From the NCBI GenBank assembly GCA_016699165.1, contig CP064963.1:1302001-1366000 (forward strand): DNA of 64,000 bases, read 5' to 3'. Every line of letters begins with the position of its first letter. The first letter of the stretch is position 1. A program made the translations under genes and the position numbers. Below are positions 45,623-54,295 of this stretch, one piece after another. Below the pieces are notes generated by a model. It saw only the letters and a list, made by a program, of their open reading frames with translations. It did not search any database and was not told the origin of the DNA. The DNA comes from Candidatus Melainabacteria bacterium (GTDB lineage Bacteria > Cyanobacteriota > Vampirovibrionia > Obscuribacterales > Obscuribacteraceae).

Positions 45623-46140
45623 TCGTATTTAAACACGCAAATTCAAGATATCCATTTCTCTGGGAAACTTCATCCCAACCAGCTGCGCGCTATAATGCAG
45701 AAGATGATGGGCCGGCTCAATATTTTGCTGATACTGCTGATGGTGCGTGGGCAGAGTTTATCCGGCACGCTGAAATTACCGAACCGCAAGAGCTTCTTGA
45801 AGTAAGAAGAGCATTGTGGTGCGTAGACGTCCCCGACGAAGAGTTCACTCAAGTCAGCCTTCCCATCGAAAAAACAACTGGGGATAAATCATCTTATTCT
45901 GATTGCCAGAAATTCGCAAAGAGCTTACGCGATTCAGGCATTAATAGAATATTGGCACCCTCAGCAGCCATCAAACGCGACCAAGCTGGTGGATATCGAG
46001 TGGAAGATGGACTCAAACGTGGCATTCCTCGCTCTGGAAATATCTACGTAATTTTTGAATTACTTCCTAATACTCCTGGCTGGCGAGCTACTTTATCCGG
46101 TCCTCCAGTTGAAATACTGGAACTAACAAATCAATTTTAA
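45619..46140 (+). CDS. RES-domain toxin
   Basis: 173 residues, TTG start overlapping the antitoxin stop. The RES pattern is visible: an arginine in ARYNAEDDGPAQYFAD, a glutamate in GAWAEFIRH and a serine in ILAPSAAI. Known RES toxins (related in fold to ADP-ribosyltransferases) stop growth by consuming NAD+, and are held inactive by a Xre-type partner such as the one encoded just upstream. The length is that of a full single-domain toxin and nothing looks truncated, so the pair is probably functional. Confidence 0.88.
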   Translation: MIVFKHANSRYPFLWETSSQPAARYNAEDDGPAQYFADTADGAWAEFIRHAEITEPQELLEVRRALWCVDVPDEEFTQVSLPIEKTTGDKSSYSDCQKFAKSLRDSGINRILAPSAAIKRDQAGGYRVEDGLKRGIPRSGNIYVIFELLPNTPGWRATLSGPPVEILELTNQF

Positions 46141-46149
46141 GGTATCACT

Positions 46150-47685
46150 TTAAAACTGCTGATCGAGTAAATCTTTTTGAGTGGTGTATACGGTCTCTTC
46201 GGCGTTTTCAGTAAGAATTTCCACTGAAAGCTGAAGCGGAGCGACTTCATCTAATTTGTCGTGCAATTTGCCTTTTCGCAAATGCAATCTTGTAAAAGCG
46301 TTAAAACATTTATTGTTTCTTGCTTCGCGTTCTTTGTTTGCTTGCAAAAGAAAAAAATATCGAATAGCTGGAGTACCCAAGAAAAATAATCCATAACAAA
46401 GCATAAAGGCAATTAGTGGCTCATACGGTATCAACCAGGGCATTGCATTAATATTGATAAAAAGATAGACCGCACCACAAATTTCGATTAATGCCATTAA
46501 AATTGCACCAAATAATCTATTAGAATCAAAATCTACAAAGGGAACTATTTCTTCCACTTTGAACGATGGCACTTCCACCAAAGTGCTTGATGCCACAGGC
46601 TCTTTCGATAGCTTGGGCAAATCGGCATGGGTGCGGCGCATTCTGGCATTATCATATAAACTTTGCAATTCCGCCTTATCAAATGGTACCGCCTTTGGTG
46701 TCAGTCTACTTGCAGTCGGTCTAAATTGTGGAAAAACATAATAAATATTGCCAGAATCACTTACCTCAGCAATACCATCGAATCGACTGAGTACTGGTAT
46801 CATCCAGTATTCAGAATCTGTGCTTGTATCATCTAAGAATGGTGCAATTTGCTCAGCTACCACTACGCCATTATTGTTTTTAATTGTGGCTGCAATATAT
46901 TTCCAGTTTCTCTCTTCTAAATCTAAATTGAGATCAGTGCCACCAAATACGAACTGAAAGCAGATGGTTAGAAAGTCAAATTGCTCACCAGCTCTTCGTT
47001 GTTGACGCGTTTTTTCTTTTTGAAGATCCTTACTCTGTTCTAAATTACTAAAATCAAAAAATGAATCGACCCAGTGACTATCAGAATAAAAGTAATTCTT
47101 CTCTTTCTTTGGTTTCTTTTTAGGCAAAAAGGGCTTGTAATCGCCCATATAATAACGGTCCCAAAACCACCAGTCATAAATCCAATCGGTCAAAAAGAAT
47201 CTAAAAAAGTGCAACAAAGCAAGTAAAGTCCAACCAGCAGCACTCGAGGCACCGGCATCTTGCGATATTACGTCCACCGCACCATCAACTCCATGCTCCA
47301 GTCTTTTGATGATGGCGATGACTATGAAAACTATCACCGCCACCACGCTTGCTATCATAAGCAGCCCTACAGACGCCCTGAATAAGGCAAGCGCAGCCAA
47401 ATGCACTAACTTAGCCAGGACAATCATAATGTTCAAAACAAAATTGACCACAGCCGATTCTGTTTTACGCATTGAATTTATAAAAAATTGGTTTTGAAAA
47501 GAAGGCTCGAAAATGTATTCGATTTTGCCCGAACCATTCACCATAAGATCAGCACCAGTTTCTGTAGCGATTTCGTTTAACTGATCTGTGCAAGCAAGTA
47601 TGGGCAGACCGGTTTTTAGTGCCACTTCCTCAGGTACAACTTTGAAATGGAGCTCGCGAATGGCTTCGATAATCTGCGCTTTCAT
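46150..47685 (-). CDS. Membrane protein of a cyanobacterial/plastid-type family
   Basis: 511 residues. The first 75 look like a small winged-helix-type domain (VALKTGLPILACTDQLNEIA ... YIFEPSFQ). Membrane helices lie about 80-130 and 405-450. Between them is a second domain with VVVAEQIAPFLDD, EYWMIPVLSRFDG and IYYVFPQFRP. I recall this combination (GLP...LN.LA...G.I.Y.F, AEQLAPYL, MLPVL.RF.G...Y.FP) from a conserved cyanobacterial protein family that also has a plant chloroplast member. That recollection is the main taxonomic clue in the window and could not be checked. Biochemical role unknown. Separated from the upstream - strand gene by a clear terminator. Confidence 0.85.
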   Translation of the reverse strand: MKAQIIEAIRELHFKVVPEEVALKTGLPILACTDQLNEIATETGADLMVNGSGKIEYIFEPSFQNQFFINSMRKTESAVVNFVLNIMIVLAKLVHLAALALFRASVGLLMIASVVAVIVFIVIAIIKRLEHGVDGAVDVISQDAGASSAAGWTLLALLHFFRFFLTDWIYDWWFWDRYYMGDYKPFLPKKKPKKEKNYFYSDSHWVDSFFDFSNLEQSKDLQKEKTRQQRRAGEQFDFLTICFQFVFGGTDLNLDLEERNWKYIAATIKNNNGVVVAEQIAPFLDDTSTDSEYWMIPVLSRFDGIAEVSDSGNIYYVFPQFRPTASRLTPKAVPFDKAELQSLYDNARMRRTHADLPKLSKEPVASSTLVEVPSFKVEEIVPFVDFDSNRLFGAILMALIEICGAVYLFININAMPWLIPYEPLIAFMLCYGLFFLGTPAIRYFFLLQANKEREARNNKCFNAFTRLHLRKGKLHDKLDEVAPLQLSVEILTENAEETVYTTQKDLLDQQF

Positions 47686-47717
47686 AAACCTATGTTAGTA
47701 CGCAAAGGCGCAATACA

Positions 47718-47745
47718 AAAGAGCACCGATTTCTCGATGCTCTTT
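47718..47745 (-). terminator. Rho-independent terminator
   Basis: Read on the - strand, AAAGAGCA pairs with TGCTCTTT (8 bp) around a 12-base centre that can add three more pairs. The stem is immediately followed by TTTTGT. It lies downstream of the secreted-protein gene ending at 47782 and before the start of the 511-residue membrane protein. Confidence 0.8.
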
Positions 47746-47781
47746 CAATTGGGTTCAGTCTTTGTTTAGCTGTTAACAGGA

Positions 47782-48525
47782 CTAGGGTCCGCAGCTGGAG
47801 AAGCTGCTGCTAGATTGGAATCCAGAGTTGCCCACAGGAGCAACTGGAACAGCGCCGTAGTTGTAATTACGATTTCCGCCACCACCGCTTGAGCAAGCGA
47901 TTGCAACTGGAATAGCGATTGCGCAAGCAACACCGGCGAGCAATACGCCAACAACCATAACTTTAGTTAGTTTGGAAACTGGTTTTTTCTCACGCACTTC
48001 TTTTGAAGCGGTAGGCTTTTGGCAAGTGCTGTTGAAGCTCATTTTTGGATTTTCGCCAGTAGCTGAGCTGAATTTGAATACGCGACCCGAGCTGATTTCT
48101 TCAACCTGGCTCATTGGGATGCTACGACCACCGCAGGTGACGGCTTCTGATGAAATGTCGGAGATAGGACCTGCAACTTTGCGACCGTCGATGGTTCTTA
48201 CGTACTCATCGCAGTTTTTCTCATCGAGAGTTGATAGTCCAGGACCGGACTTGAAGAATACTTGTCCGTTAACTTTGCCGCCGACTTGTTCAACTTTGAA
48301 CAAGTTACCTTGCAATGAAGGCGACTGGTTAGGGCTCGAAATTGTCATTGAGGTAGCTGTCATAACTGCCAAACCATCAGCAATTAGAAGGTTTCCTACT
48401 TTGTTTACTGAAGCTTGTCCGCTGACAGCTCCATTGCTATAAGACACGGCTGCATCGGCAGCTGTGGGATAGCAGGTTAATTGAAAGGATATTAGTAACG
48501 CCATCAAAAGCGAGATAAATTTCAC
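47782..48525 (-). CDS. Secreted protein with C-terminal hydrophobic segment
   Basis: 247 residues from GTG 48525, chosen because GGGGGT lies about 7 nt upstream; the frame stays open to 48570 without a better start. Signal peptide KFISLLMALLISFQLTC up to about AADA. The mature part includes four cysteines (NCDEY, VTCGG, NSTCQK, and the tail) and a second hydrophobic helix (KVMVVGVLLAGVACAIAIPV), followed by a Gly/Asn/Ser-rich tail. The layout suggests an exported protein held in the envelope by its C-terminal helix. No family recognised. Ends at a strong terminator. Confidence 0.8.
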   Translation of the reverse strand: MKFISLLMALLISFQLTCYPTAADAAVSYSNGAVSGQASVNKVGNLLIADGLAVMTATSMTISSPNQSPSLQGNLFKVEQVGGKVNGQVFFKSGPGLSTLDEKNCDEYVRTIDGRKVAGPISDISSEAVTCGGRSIPMSQVEEISSGRVFKFSSATGENPKMSFNSTCQKPTASKEVREKKPVSKLTKVMVVGVLLAGVACAIAIPVAIACSSGGGGNRNYNYGAVPVAPVGNSGFQSSSSFSSCGP

Positions 48526-48919
48526 GACTGACCCCCAATAGTAAAAATCACGGTGAACCCGTACGCACACGATTATTAGATATTAGGTAATACTAGTCAA
48601 ATGGCGCCTGTAACCGCTTTTCAAGGATCTTGTCAAGCGCCGATCCCAAAATGAGTGACCGTAATTAGCAGACAGTATCCCAAAGCCTCTTGAAATCATA
48701 TTTTTGTTCCCAGTTACAAATATATTTAATGACGCCCATGGCTGATTTATATGCCGATACTTGAAAACACACAAGCGCACTCCCTCCTAAAAAAAGGGTT
48801 GCCAGAGGTCAATCAGAAAAATCGAATACTTACTACCAACTGTTGACCAGAGGCGTTGTTGAGCGTTTCAACGCGCTTTTGCCATGGTACTAATTTAGTT
48901 AGATACTTATATTGTTTGT
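48526..48919. other. Divergent intergenic region
   Basis: 394 bp between two genes transcribed away from each other. It holds the probable promoter of the metacaspase gene (listed) and, at 48853-48874, an inverted repeat GCGTTG...CAACGC followed by GCTTTT, which could be a leader hairpin or weak terminator on the + strand. No coding frame with a convincing start was seen in the rest. Confidence 0.5.
48879..48907 (+). promoter_or_regulatory. Candidate promoter of the metacaspase gene
   Basis: TTGCCA (48879-48884) and GATACT (48902-48907) are separated by 17 bp, a sigma70-like arrangement placing transcription start about 48914. That leaves almost no leader before the first ATG (48920) and about 27 nt before the second ATG (48941). 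Confidence 0.5.
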
Positions 48920-51871
48920 ATGTTTTTCTGTGGGTTTGCCATGTCAATATTTAGCTCAAGTTTCGGACTGGGTCGCAAGTTACAAGGAATTGCACTAATT
49001 GCATGTTTCTTTGCTCAGACCATTTTTCCTTATAGTGCAAATGCAGTCGAAGCGGCTGCTGGCTTCACTACATTTCGTCAGGCTCTAAAAAATGGCTTGA
49101 AGATGAAGGTGAACGGCGACGGAGTAAACACCACCCAACTTTCTTTGCAGTTGACCAACACCTCGCCAAACCCGATGCAAGTTGTGATTCCAGCAAACGA
49201 AATGCTCAAGCCAAATACACCATCTGTGCAAAACATGATGGTGACAATGGATCAAATAGTAAACGTTCCACCGGGGCAAACCGCAATTGTTCAAGTACAA
49301 ACAGTTTGCGCATCAGTTAAAACAATTCCGCCACCGCCCGAAGTGACCCAGGGTCTCAATTTCGAAGTGGGTGATTACCAGGACGCTGCAATGTGGGCAA
49401 GAATTTCCACAATCATTTCAGCAAGCAAAGAATTAGCTACTGTCGGCGCTTTTGGTAATTTGATCAACACTTCTGATGCAATGCTCAGACAATTAGTCGA
49501 TAAAGAAGTTCAAAACGAAATAACACGTCTTATTGATCAAGGTTTAAATCAACTTCCAGCCGACCAGCGTGGTGACGCGCAGCGCTCAGTGATTGAACAA
49601 CAGGTCCGCCAGAATATGACTGACATTCAACAGCGCGCAGAACGCAAAGTTTTCGATCAAGCTCGTCAAGCAAAAGTAGATCAAATAACACAGCTTGCAA
49701 TTTGGAAAGTACTTGGTATCGCTTCTGGCAATCCAGCCGACCAGGTGGATGAAAAATCAATCGAGTCAGATTTCTACAAAGCACTGACCGACAAAGTTAA
49801 AGCCGACCCAAGCATGATCGCTAAATATGGTGGGCAAATAGACAAAAATGGAAACTATCAACCAGGTCAAAAACAAAAAGAAGCTTTGGGTCAGCATTTC
49901 CAGGAAATGTTCGATGTAGTGAATTTGACTATCAGTCGCGCCGGTGAGTCGAACATGACCACGAAAGTGGCTGCACTACCTAAAGACGACCCTTGCGACA
50001 CTTTCTGCAATGTGGGTGAGCGTGCGTACGAGCAAGGAGATTACGCTGAAGCACAAGCTTTGTTGCAAGAGGCTGTGACGCTTGCTGAAACTTTTGGTGA
50101 AACCGACCCTAGACTTTCTAGAAGTTTGAACAGTTTGGGTCTTTGCTATCTAGATTTGGACAACAAGCCAAGTGCAGAAAAGTTTCTGAAACGCGCTCTC
50201 GATTTGCGTAATACCGTATTTGGTACCGAATCTAAAGAGGCGGGCGAATCGAATGACAATATGGGAGTCTTGAAGCAGCATCAAGAGCAGTACATTACGT
50301 CAGACAAATTCTTCAATAAAGCCATTCAGATTTTCGACCAGAAAATTGGAAAAAACAGCAACAAAGTCGCTGGCTCGCTAAATAATTTAGGCAAAAACTG
50401 CATCCTTGAAGAGAAGCCCGAAGAAGCAAATCAGCCTCTTGCACGTGCGTTGGCTATAGCCATGATGAACAGTCCCAAAGGTGTCAAAGGCACCATGCTC
50501 TACACAACATTCGTTGCTGAAGTTGAAACGAACCTCGCTAATGCAATGTCAGCGCAAGGTCAGCCTGAAAAAGCGATTGTACACTACAAAAATGCTTTGA
50601 CTATCGATCAAAAGCAATTGGGTGTAGATCACCCATTTATTGCTTGCATTTTAGATGGAATGGCTACTGCTTACTCTAAATCTGGACAAAATGCAGAAGC
50701 TGAAGATTATAGAAAAAAGGCGGCCCATATTAGAGAAAAAACTCTTGGCGAAGAGAACAAAGAAATTGCCATGATGCCTATGGGTTCAGAGGCTTTCACG
50801 AGACTGTGGAACTATGTCGAAGGCAGTAAGGAAGTTGCAGCAACTGTAAAAAGTGTCAAAGCTGGAATCAATTTGCTCAAAACAGATTCTTCAATGGCTA
50901 ACGTCCCTATTGGAGACAAATGGGCGCTTGTGATTGGAATCAGCAAATTCGCTGATTCGTCTATCAACTTGCAATACTCAGCTAAAGACGCATCAGACTT
51001 CGCTAATTTCTTGCGAACTCAAGCCAACTTCACTCCTGATCACGTGCACTTATTGACCAACGAAAAAGCCACTCGTTCAGAAATCATGGGTCAACTCGGA
51101 CAAACATGGCTACCAAGAGTAGCTCGTCCAAACGATTTGGTCATGGTCTATTTATCTACACACGGAAGCCCATCTACGATTGATGCTGGCTCGGTTAACT
51201 ATTTGGTAGCCTATGATTCGAGCAAAGAGAATCTGTATGGTACCGGAATTAGCTTAAAAGAATTCGAAAACGTTATCAAAACAAGATTGCAGTGTAAGCG
51301 TGTAGTAGTAGTACTTGACGCCTGTCACTCTGGTGTCGCTGCTGGTGCCAAAGGTATTTTCAGAGCAGCAAGTCCAGATGTTGATTCTTTAGCACAAGGT
51401 ACAGGACAATTTATAATTTGTTCGAGCGGACGTAGCCAAACGTCGTGGGAATCGAAGCGCTATGACAATGGCGTTTTCACTCACTATCTAATGGAAGGCT
51501 TTAAAAAACAGGGTGATAAAGCCAGCCTTGGTCAAGTGTTCGATTATGTATCCAAGAATGTTGCAGAAGAAGTTCAGCGCGACAGAGGAGAAATTCAAAC
51601 TCCCGCCATGCAAACAAGATGGGAAGGAAAGGATCTTAACCTTGCAGCAAAACCGACCGACCCAATAGCTGACTTACCCGAATTCATTAAGAAAGCAGCT
51701 GAAGAAGCCGCAAGCGGAGCCAAAGGTGCCAAAGGTGCTAAGGGTACTCCGGTGAAAACAACTACTGCAAGTGCAGCTAAAGGTGGAATTAAATCCGCCG
51801 CACCAGCTCAAAAATCTTCTACTGCTGTAAGCAACAAGGCTCCTGGAGCGAAGAAACCGCAGACTCGCTAA
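48920..51871 (+). CDS. Secreted TPR-metacaspase (peptidase C14 family)
   Basis: 983 residues if the first ATG is used; a second ATG at 48941 gives 976. A Sec signal peptide (IALIACFFAQTIFPYSANA) is followed by a beta domain to about residue 135, a long charged coiled-coil-like helix (170-260), and kinesin-light-chain-type TPRs of 42 residues (about 360-620). The caspase domain spans about 670-900, with the catalytic dyad H748 in LSTHGSP and C802 in LDACHSG. Caspase-like enzymes of this clan usually cleave after basic residues. The tail is Lys/Ala/Gly-rich and probably disordered (AKGAKGAKG). Export of a metacaspase suggests action in the periplasm or outside the cell. Convergent with the broken glycosyltransferase gene, the stops overlapping by 4 nt. 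Confidence 0.92.
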   Translation: MFFCGFAMSIFSSSFGLGRKLQGIALIACFFAQTIFPYSANAVEAAAGFTTFRQALKNGLKMKVNGDGVNTTQLSLQLTNTSPNPMQVVIPANEMLKPNTPSVQNMMVTMDQIVNVPPGQTAIVQVQTVCASVKTIPPPPEVTQGLNFEVGDYQDAAMWARISTIISASKELATVGAFGNLINTSDAMLRQLVDKEVQNEITRLIDQGLNQLPADQRGDAQRSVIEQQVRQNMTDIQQRAERKVFDQARQAKVDQITQLAIWKVLGIASGNPADQVDEKSIESDFYKALTDKVKADPSMIAKYGGQIDKNGNYQPGQKQKEALGQHFQEMFDVVNLTISRAGESNMTTKVAALPKDDPCDTFCNVGERAYEQGDYAEAQALLQEAVTLAETFGETDPRLSRSLNSLGLCYLDLDNKPSAEKFLKRALDLRNTVFGTESKEAGESNDNMGVLKQHQEQYITSDKFFNKAIQIFDQKIGKNSNKVAGSLNNLGKNCILEEKPEEANQPLARALAIAMMNSPKGVKGTMLYTTFVAEVETNLANAMSAQGQPEKAIVHYKNALTIDQKQLGVDHPFIACILDGMATAYSKSGQNAEAEDYRKKAAHIREKTLGEENKEIAMMPMGSEAFTRLWNYVEGSKEVAATVKSVKAGINLLKTDSSMANVPIGDKWALVIGISKFADSSINLQYSAKDASDFANFLRTQANFTPDHVHLLTNEKATRSEIMGQLGQTWLPRVARPNDLVMVYLSTHGSPSTIDAGSVNYLVAYDSSKENLYGTGISLKEFENVIKTRLQCKRVVVVLDACHSGVAAGAKGIFRAASPDVDSLAQGTGQFIICSSGRSQTSWESKRYDNGVFTHYLMEGFKKQGDKASLGQVFDYVSKNVAEEVQRDRGEIQTPAMQTRWEGKDLNLAAKPTDPIADLPEFIKKAAEEAASGAKGAKGAKGTPVKTTTASAAKGGIKSAAPAQKSSTAVSNKAPGAKKPQTR

Positions 51872-53410
51872 TGGGTTTCAGACTCTAATAACTCGACTTC
51901 AAAAATATCCATCATGCCGAGACTTTCTTGGTGTATCACTTTGAATTGCTTATCCACGTTTTTCAAAAAGGTCTGATAGTGGTCATAAATATGACCAAAG
52001 CCCTTAGCTGGAACATGCATGACTAAAAGCATTCGCTGACCTTTTGTAGGCTTGATATTCTCAAAATGAACAAACGATCCTTTACTCAAGTCATCTCTAT
52101 TGCGCACCACAACTCGAATATCTGAAACACGATTTTGACCGTGATAATAAAGTGGAAAAGAATATTGCGAGTGATAATTCCACACGCAGATTTCGTCTCC
52201 AGCTTTCTCTTGAGACATCACATAGATCGTTGCTGCACGCCAATCTTCATGCACCGGGTGATTGTAAAAATAATTGAGATTTACTGCAATTGCTGATGCA
52301 AACAATACTTGCATTGCTAATGCTGCAATCTTATTAGACTTCCATATTTGGACATAACCTGAAGCTGCAACAATGAAAATAAAGGGCGCAGTGAACATGC
52401 AATAACGAGTGATTAAGAGCGGTTTTGCAAAAAATGAAATGGCAAATATTGCAAATAGTGGGACAATTCCCCACATAACTGCCGACTTATTTTTGTTTGC
52501 AAATACACCCATGCCAAGCGCCGTGACAAACGCAATAACGTACAAAATCGAAAAAAGATCTTGAACTGGCGGTCCTTGCCATTGCTGAAGAGGCAATGCA
52601 CTGCAAGTGAAATTTATGATCATGGTGGTGAAATCGCTTGCAAGCGGAGTGGGCAAATTCCCTCGCCATTCATCATATGGCGAATTCTTATTCAGTTGCC
52701 ACATTGTATTGAGCACGGGCGACCACAAGAGTCCGACTAAAACTAGCCATCCAAATAAGTGCGGCAAAAACTTTTTACGCTCTGGATTTAGAGCAGCAAG
52801 CAAAACATCAACACCAATAAGCACTGCAGTTAGTGGCAAAGTCAAAATCATCAAAGTGCGCGAAACTGCCCAGGAAAACAAAGAAATTTTTCTACCGACA
52901 TTAAGGGCGTCGGTGAGACAAATAGATCCAAGCAAAGCAAAAAACGAACCAAGCGTGTACATTCGCGCTTGTTGACTGTAGTGAATTTCCATTGGAGACA
53001 AAGCTAAAATAATTGCGGCAATAAATCCCACTTTTTTTTCCTGCCACCATTTTGCCCAGTTGATACACAAGGGCGATATTTGCTGCTCCAAAAATAGTTG
53101 AGAAAAGACGCATCCACACTTCGTCTTGTCTTGCCAGAGTCCAGAATTTCATCAACTCAAAATAAAGTGGACGAATAGAATCAAATGCAATTAGCTCAGG
53201 ATCGGCTTTTCCGTTAACAACAAGAGCGGTGTAAACCTCGTCAATAAAAAAGCCGTGGTCACCTATCTTAAAAAGACGCAAACAAAGACCTACTCCCACA
53301 AGAAGCAAAACAGGAAACCACTCGCTCCACTTATTGCCTTTGCGCGGCGCAGCAGCAGCCCGGGTTTCCACCTCATTCACTCTTAAATTTTCTTCGAAGC
53401 AAACAGTCAC
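51868..53410 (-). pseudogene. GT39-like membrane glycosyltransferase interrupted by a one-base frameshift
   Basis: Two overlapping frames encode one protein. The upstream part (from GTG 53410) carries the first membrane helix and the GDHGFFIDEVYTALVV segment with the Asp-Glu pair typical of GT39/ArnT-type polyprenyl-phosphate sugar transferases, then runs to LGKMVAGKK. The downstream part continues with VGFIAAIILALSPMEIHYSQQARMYTLG and about ten membrane helices to 51868. The switch falls on a run of eight A (- strand; T at 53032-53039); seven A would give one frame of about 510 residues. This may be a real inactivating mutation, a sequencing error, or slippage during expression. TATAAT (- strand, 53473-53478) could be its -10. 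Confidence 0.8.
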
Positions 53411-53524
53411 GTTTTAGCGCTCTCTGAGAGAATTTTAAGAACCCGCGCAGCCATCTGGGTCTGCAGCGTACTATTATAGACTGCCTGTTGAAAACCTGGA
53501 CATCCATTCAAATTAGAGAAAACT

Positions 53525-54010
53525 TTGAATCCGCAATTGACCACACAGCTAGAATCTCCAGCTTCAAGCCCGCTTCAAGAAAAGAGGCTTAGCACTCTCT
53601 CGCTTAAGCGTGTGGTCGTTTTGAACCTGACTACATTTGGGCTTTACCAGTTTTATTGGCTCTTTCAGAATGCAAAAACTCTGCACGAGCGCGGCATGCT
53701 GAAAGTGCTTCCTGAGCTTTGTCTAATCGGATTGCTCATTCCCGCATTAAATCCTTTCATCGTCTTCAATCAATTTCGTTTGAACAAAAAACTAGCTTGC
53801 GCTAATGAAATTGAAATCGAATTTTCACCACTAGCTGCCACCACAATTTTAATCGTTTCAAATTGCATGCTTGCGATGAATCTCTGGCAAGGTGTAACAC
53901 ACAACGAACCCACACATCATGTGGCATTGTTATTTGCTTCGATGAGTTTCTATCTTGTTTTGACCACTGGTGTCATCTGGTCACAACAAAAGATTTTGAA
54001 CGCCGTTTAG
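53525..54010 (+). CDS. DUF4234-like membrane protein
   Basis: 161 residues with a TTG start and a weak upstream AGAG. The motif LNLTTFGLYQFYWLFQNAK resembles the TFGIYxxYW signature of DUF4234 membrane proteins. Three to four membrane helices lie at about 30-45, 65-85, 100-120 and 132-152. No enzymatic residues are evident. Its stop overlaps that of the convergent small gene at 54007. Function unknown. Confidence 0.75.
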   Translation: MNPQLTTQLESPASSPLQEKRLSTLSLKRVVVLNLTTFGLYQFYWLFQNAKTLHERGMLKVLPELCLIGLLIPALNPFIVFNQFRLNKKLACANEIEIEFSPLAATTILIVSNCMLAMNLWQGVTHNEPTHHVALLFASMSFYLVLTTGVIWSQQKILNAV

Positions 54011-54225
54011 TGAATTTTTTCCATCACTGAATTAACCGACCCCTTGATAATCATGCCCTCGCCTTTGTAGAGCATGCGCGAGTATTTGCCTGGATCGGTG
54101 CGTGACAATTCAAAGGGCTCGATAAGCTCGATAAAGTCAGTATTTAGAATCGAAATGTACTCAGAATCAACGATTTGGCGTTGCTCGTTAAAAAACGCTT
54201 TCTGTACGTGGATAAATTTTGACAT
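54007..54225 (-). CDS. Small FlbD-like protein
   Basis: 72 residues from ATG 54225, with GGAG 6 nt upstream; the TTG at 54237 is less likely. The pattern, two strands and then DFIELIEPFEL, a short loop, and a final stretch ending in IIKGSVNSVMEKI, resembles the small FlbD-type proteins named for flagellar operons, although no flagellar genes are nearby. It could be a stand-alone adaptor. Weak assignment, but the start signal and compact packing support a real gene. Confidence 0.6.
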   Translation of the reverse strand: MSKFIHVQKAFFNEQRQIVDSEYISILNTDFIELIEPFELSRTDPGKYSRMLYKGEGMIIKGSVNSVMEKIH

Positions 54226-54295
54226 CTCCGACTCCAAGAATAAGTTGAACCCTTTAAGGGTTTAGAGATGATAGCAAAATTACCGACCAAGAATA

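Noticed and set aside
48583..48780. 65-codon frame in the divergent region before the metacaspase
   Set aside because: No ribosome-binding site and no protein-like composition.
52901..53410. Treating the GT39 parts as two separate genes
   Set aside because: The upstream part ends in nonsense after the A run while the downstream frame continues the membrane protein exactly there; one gene with a shift fits better.
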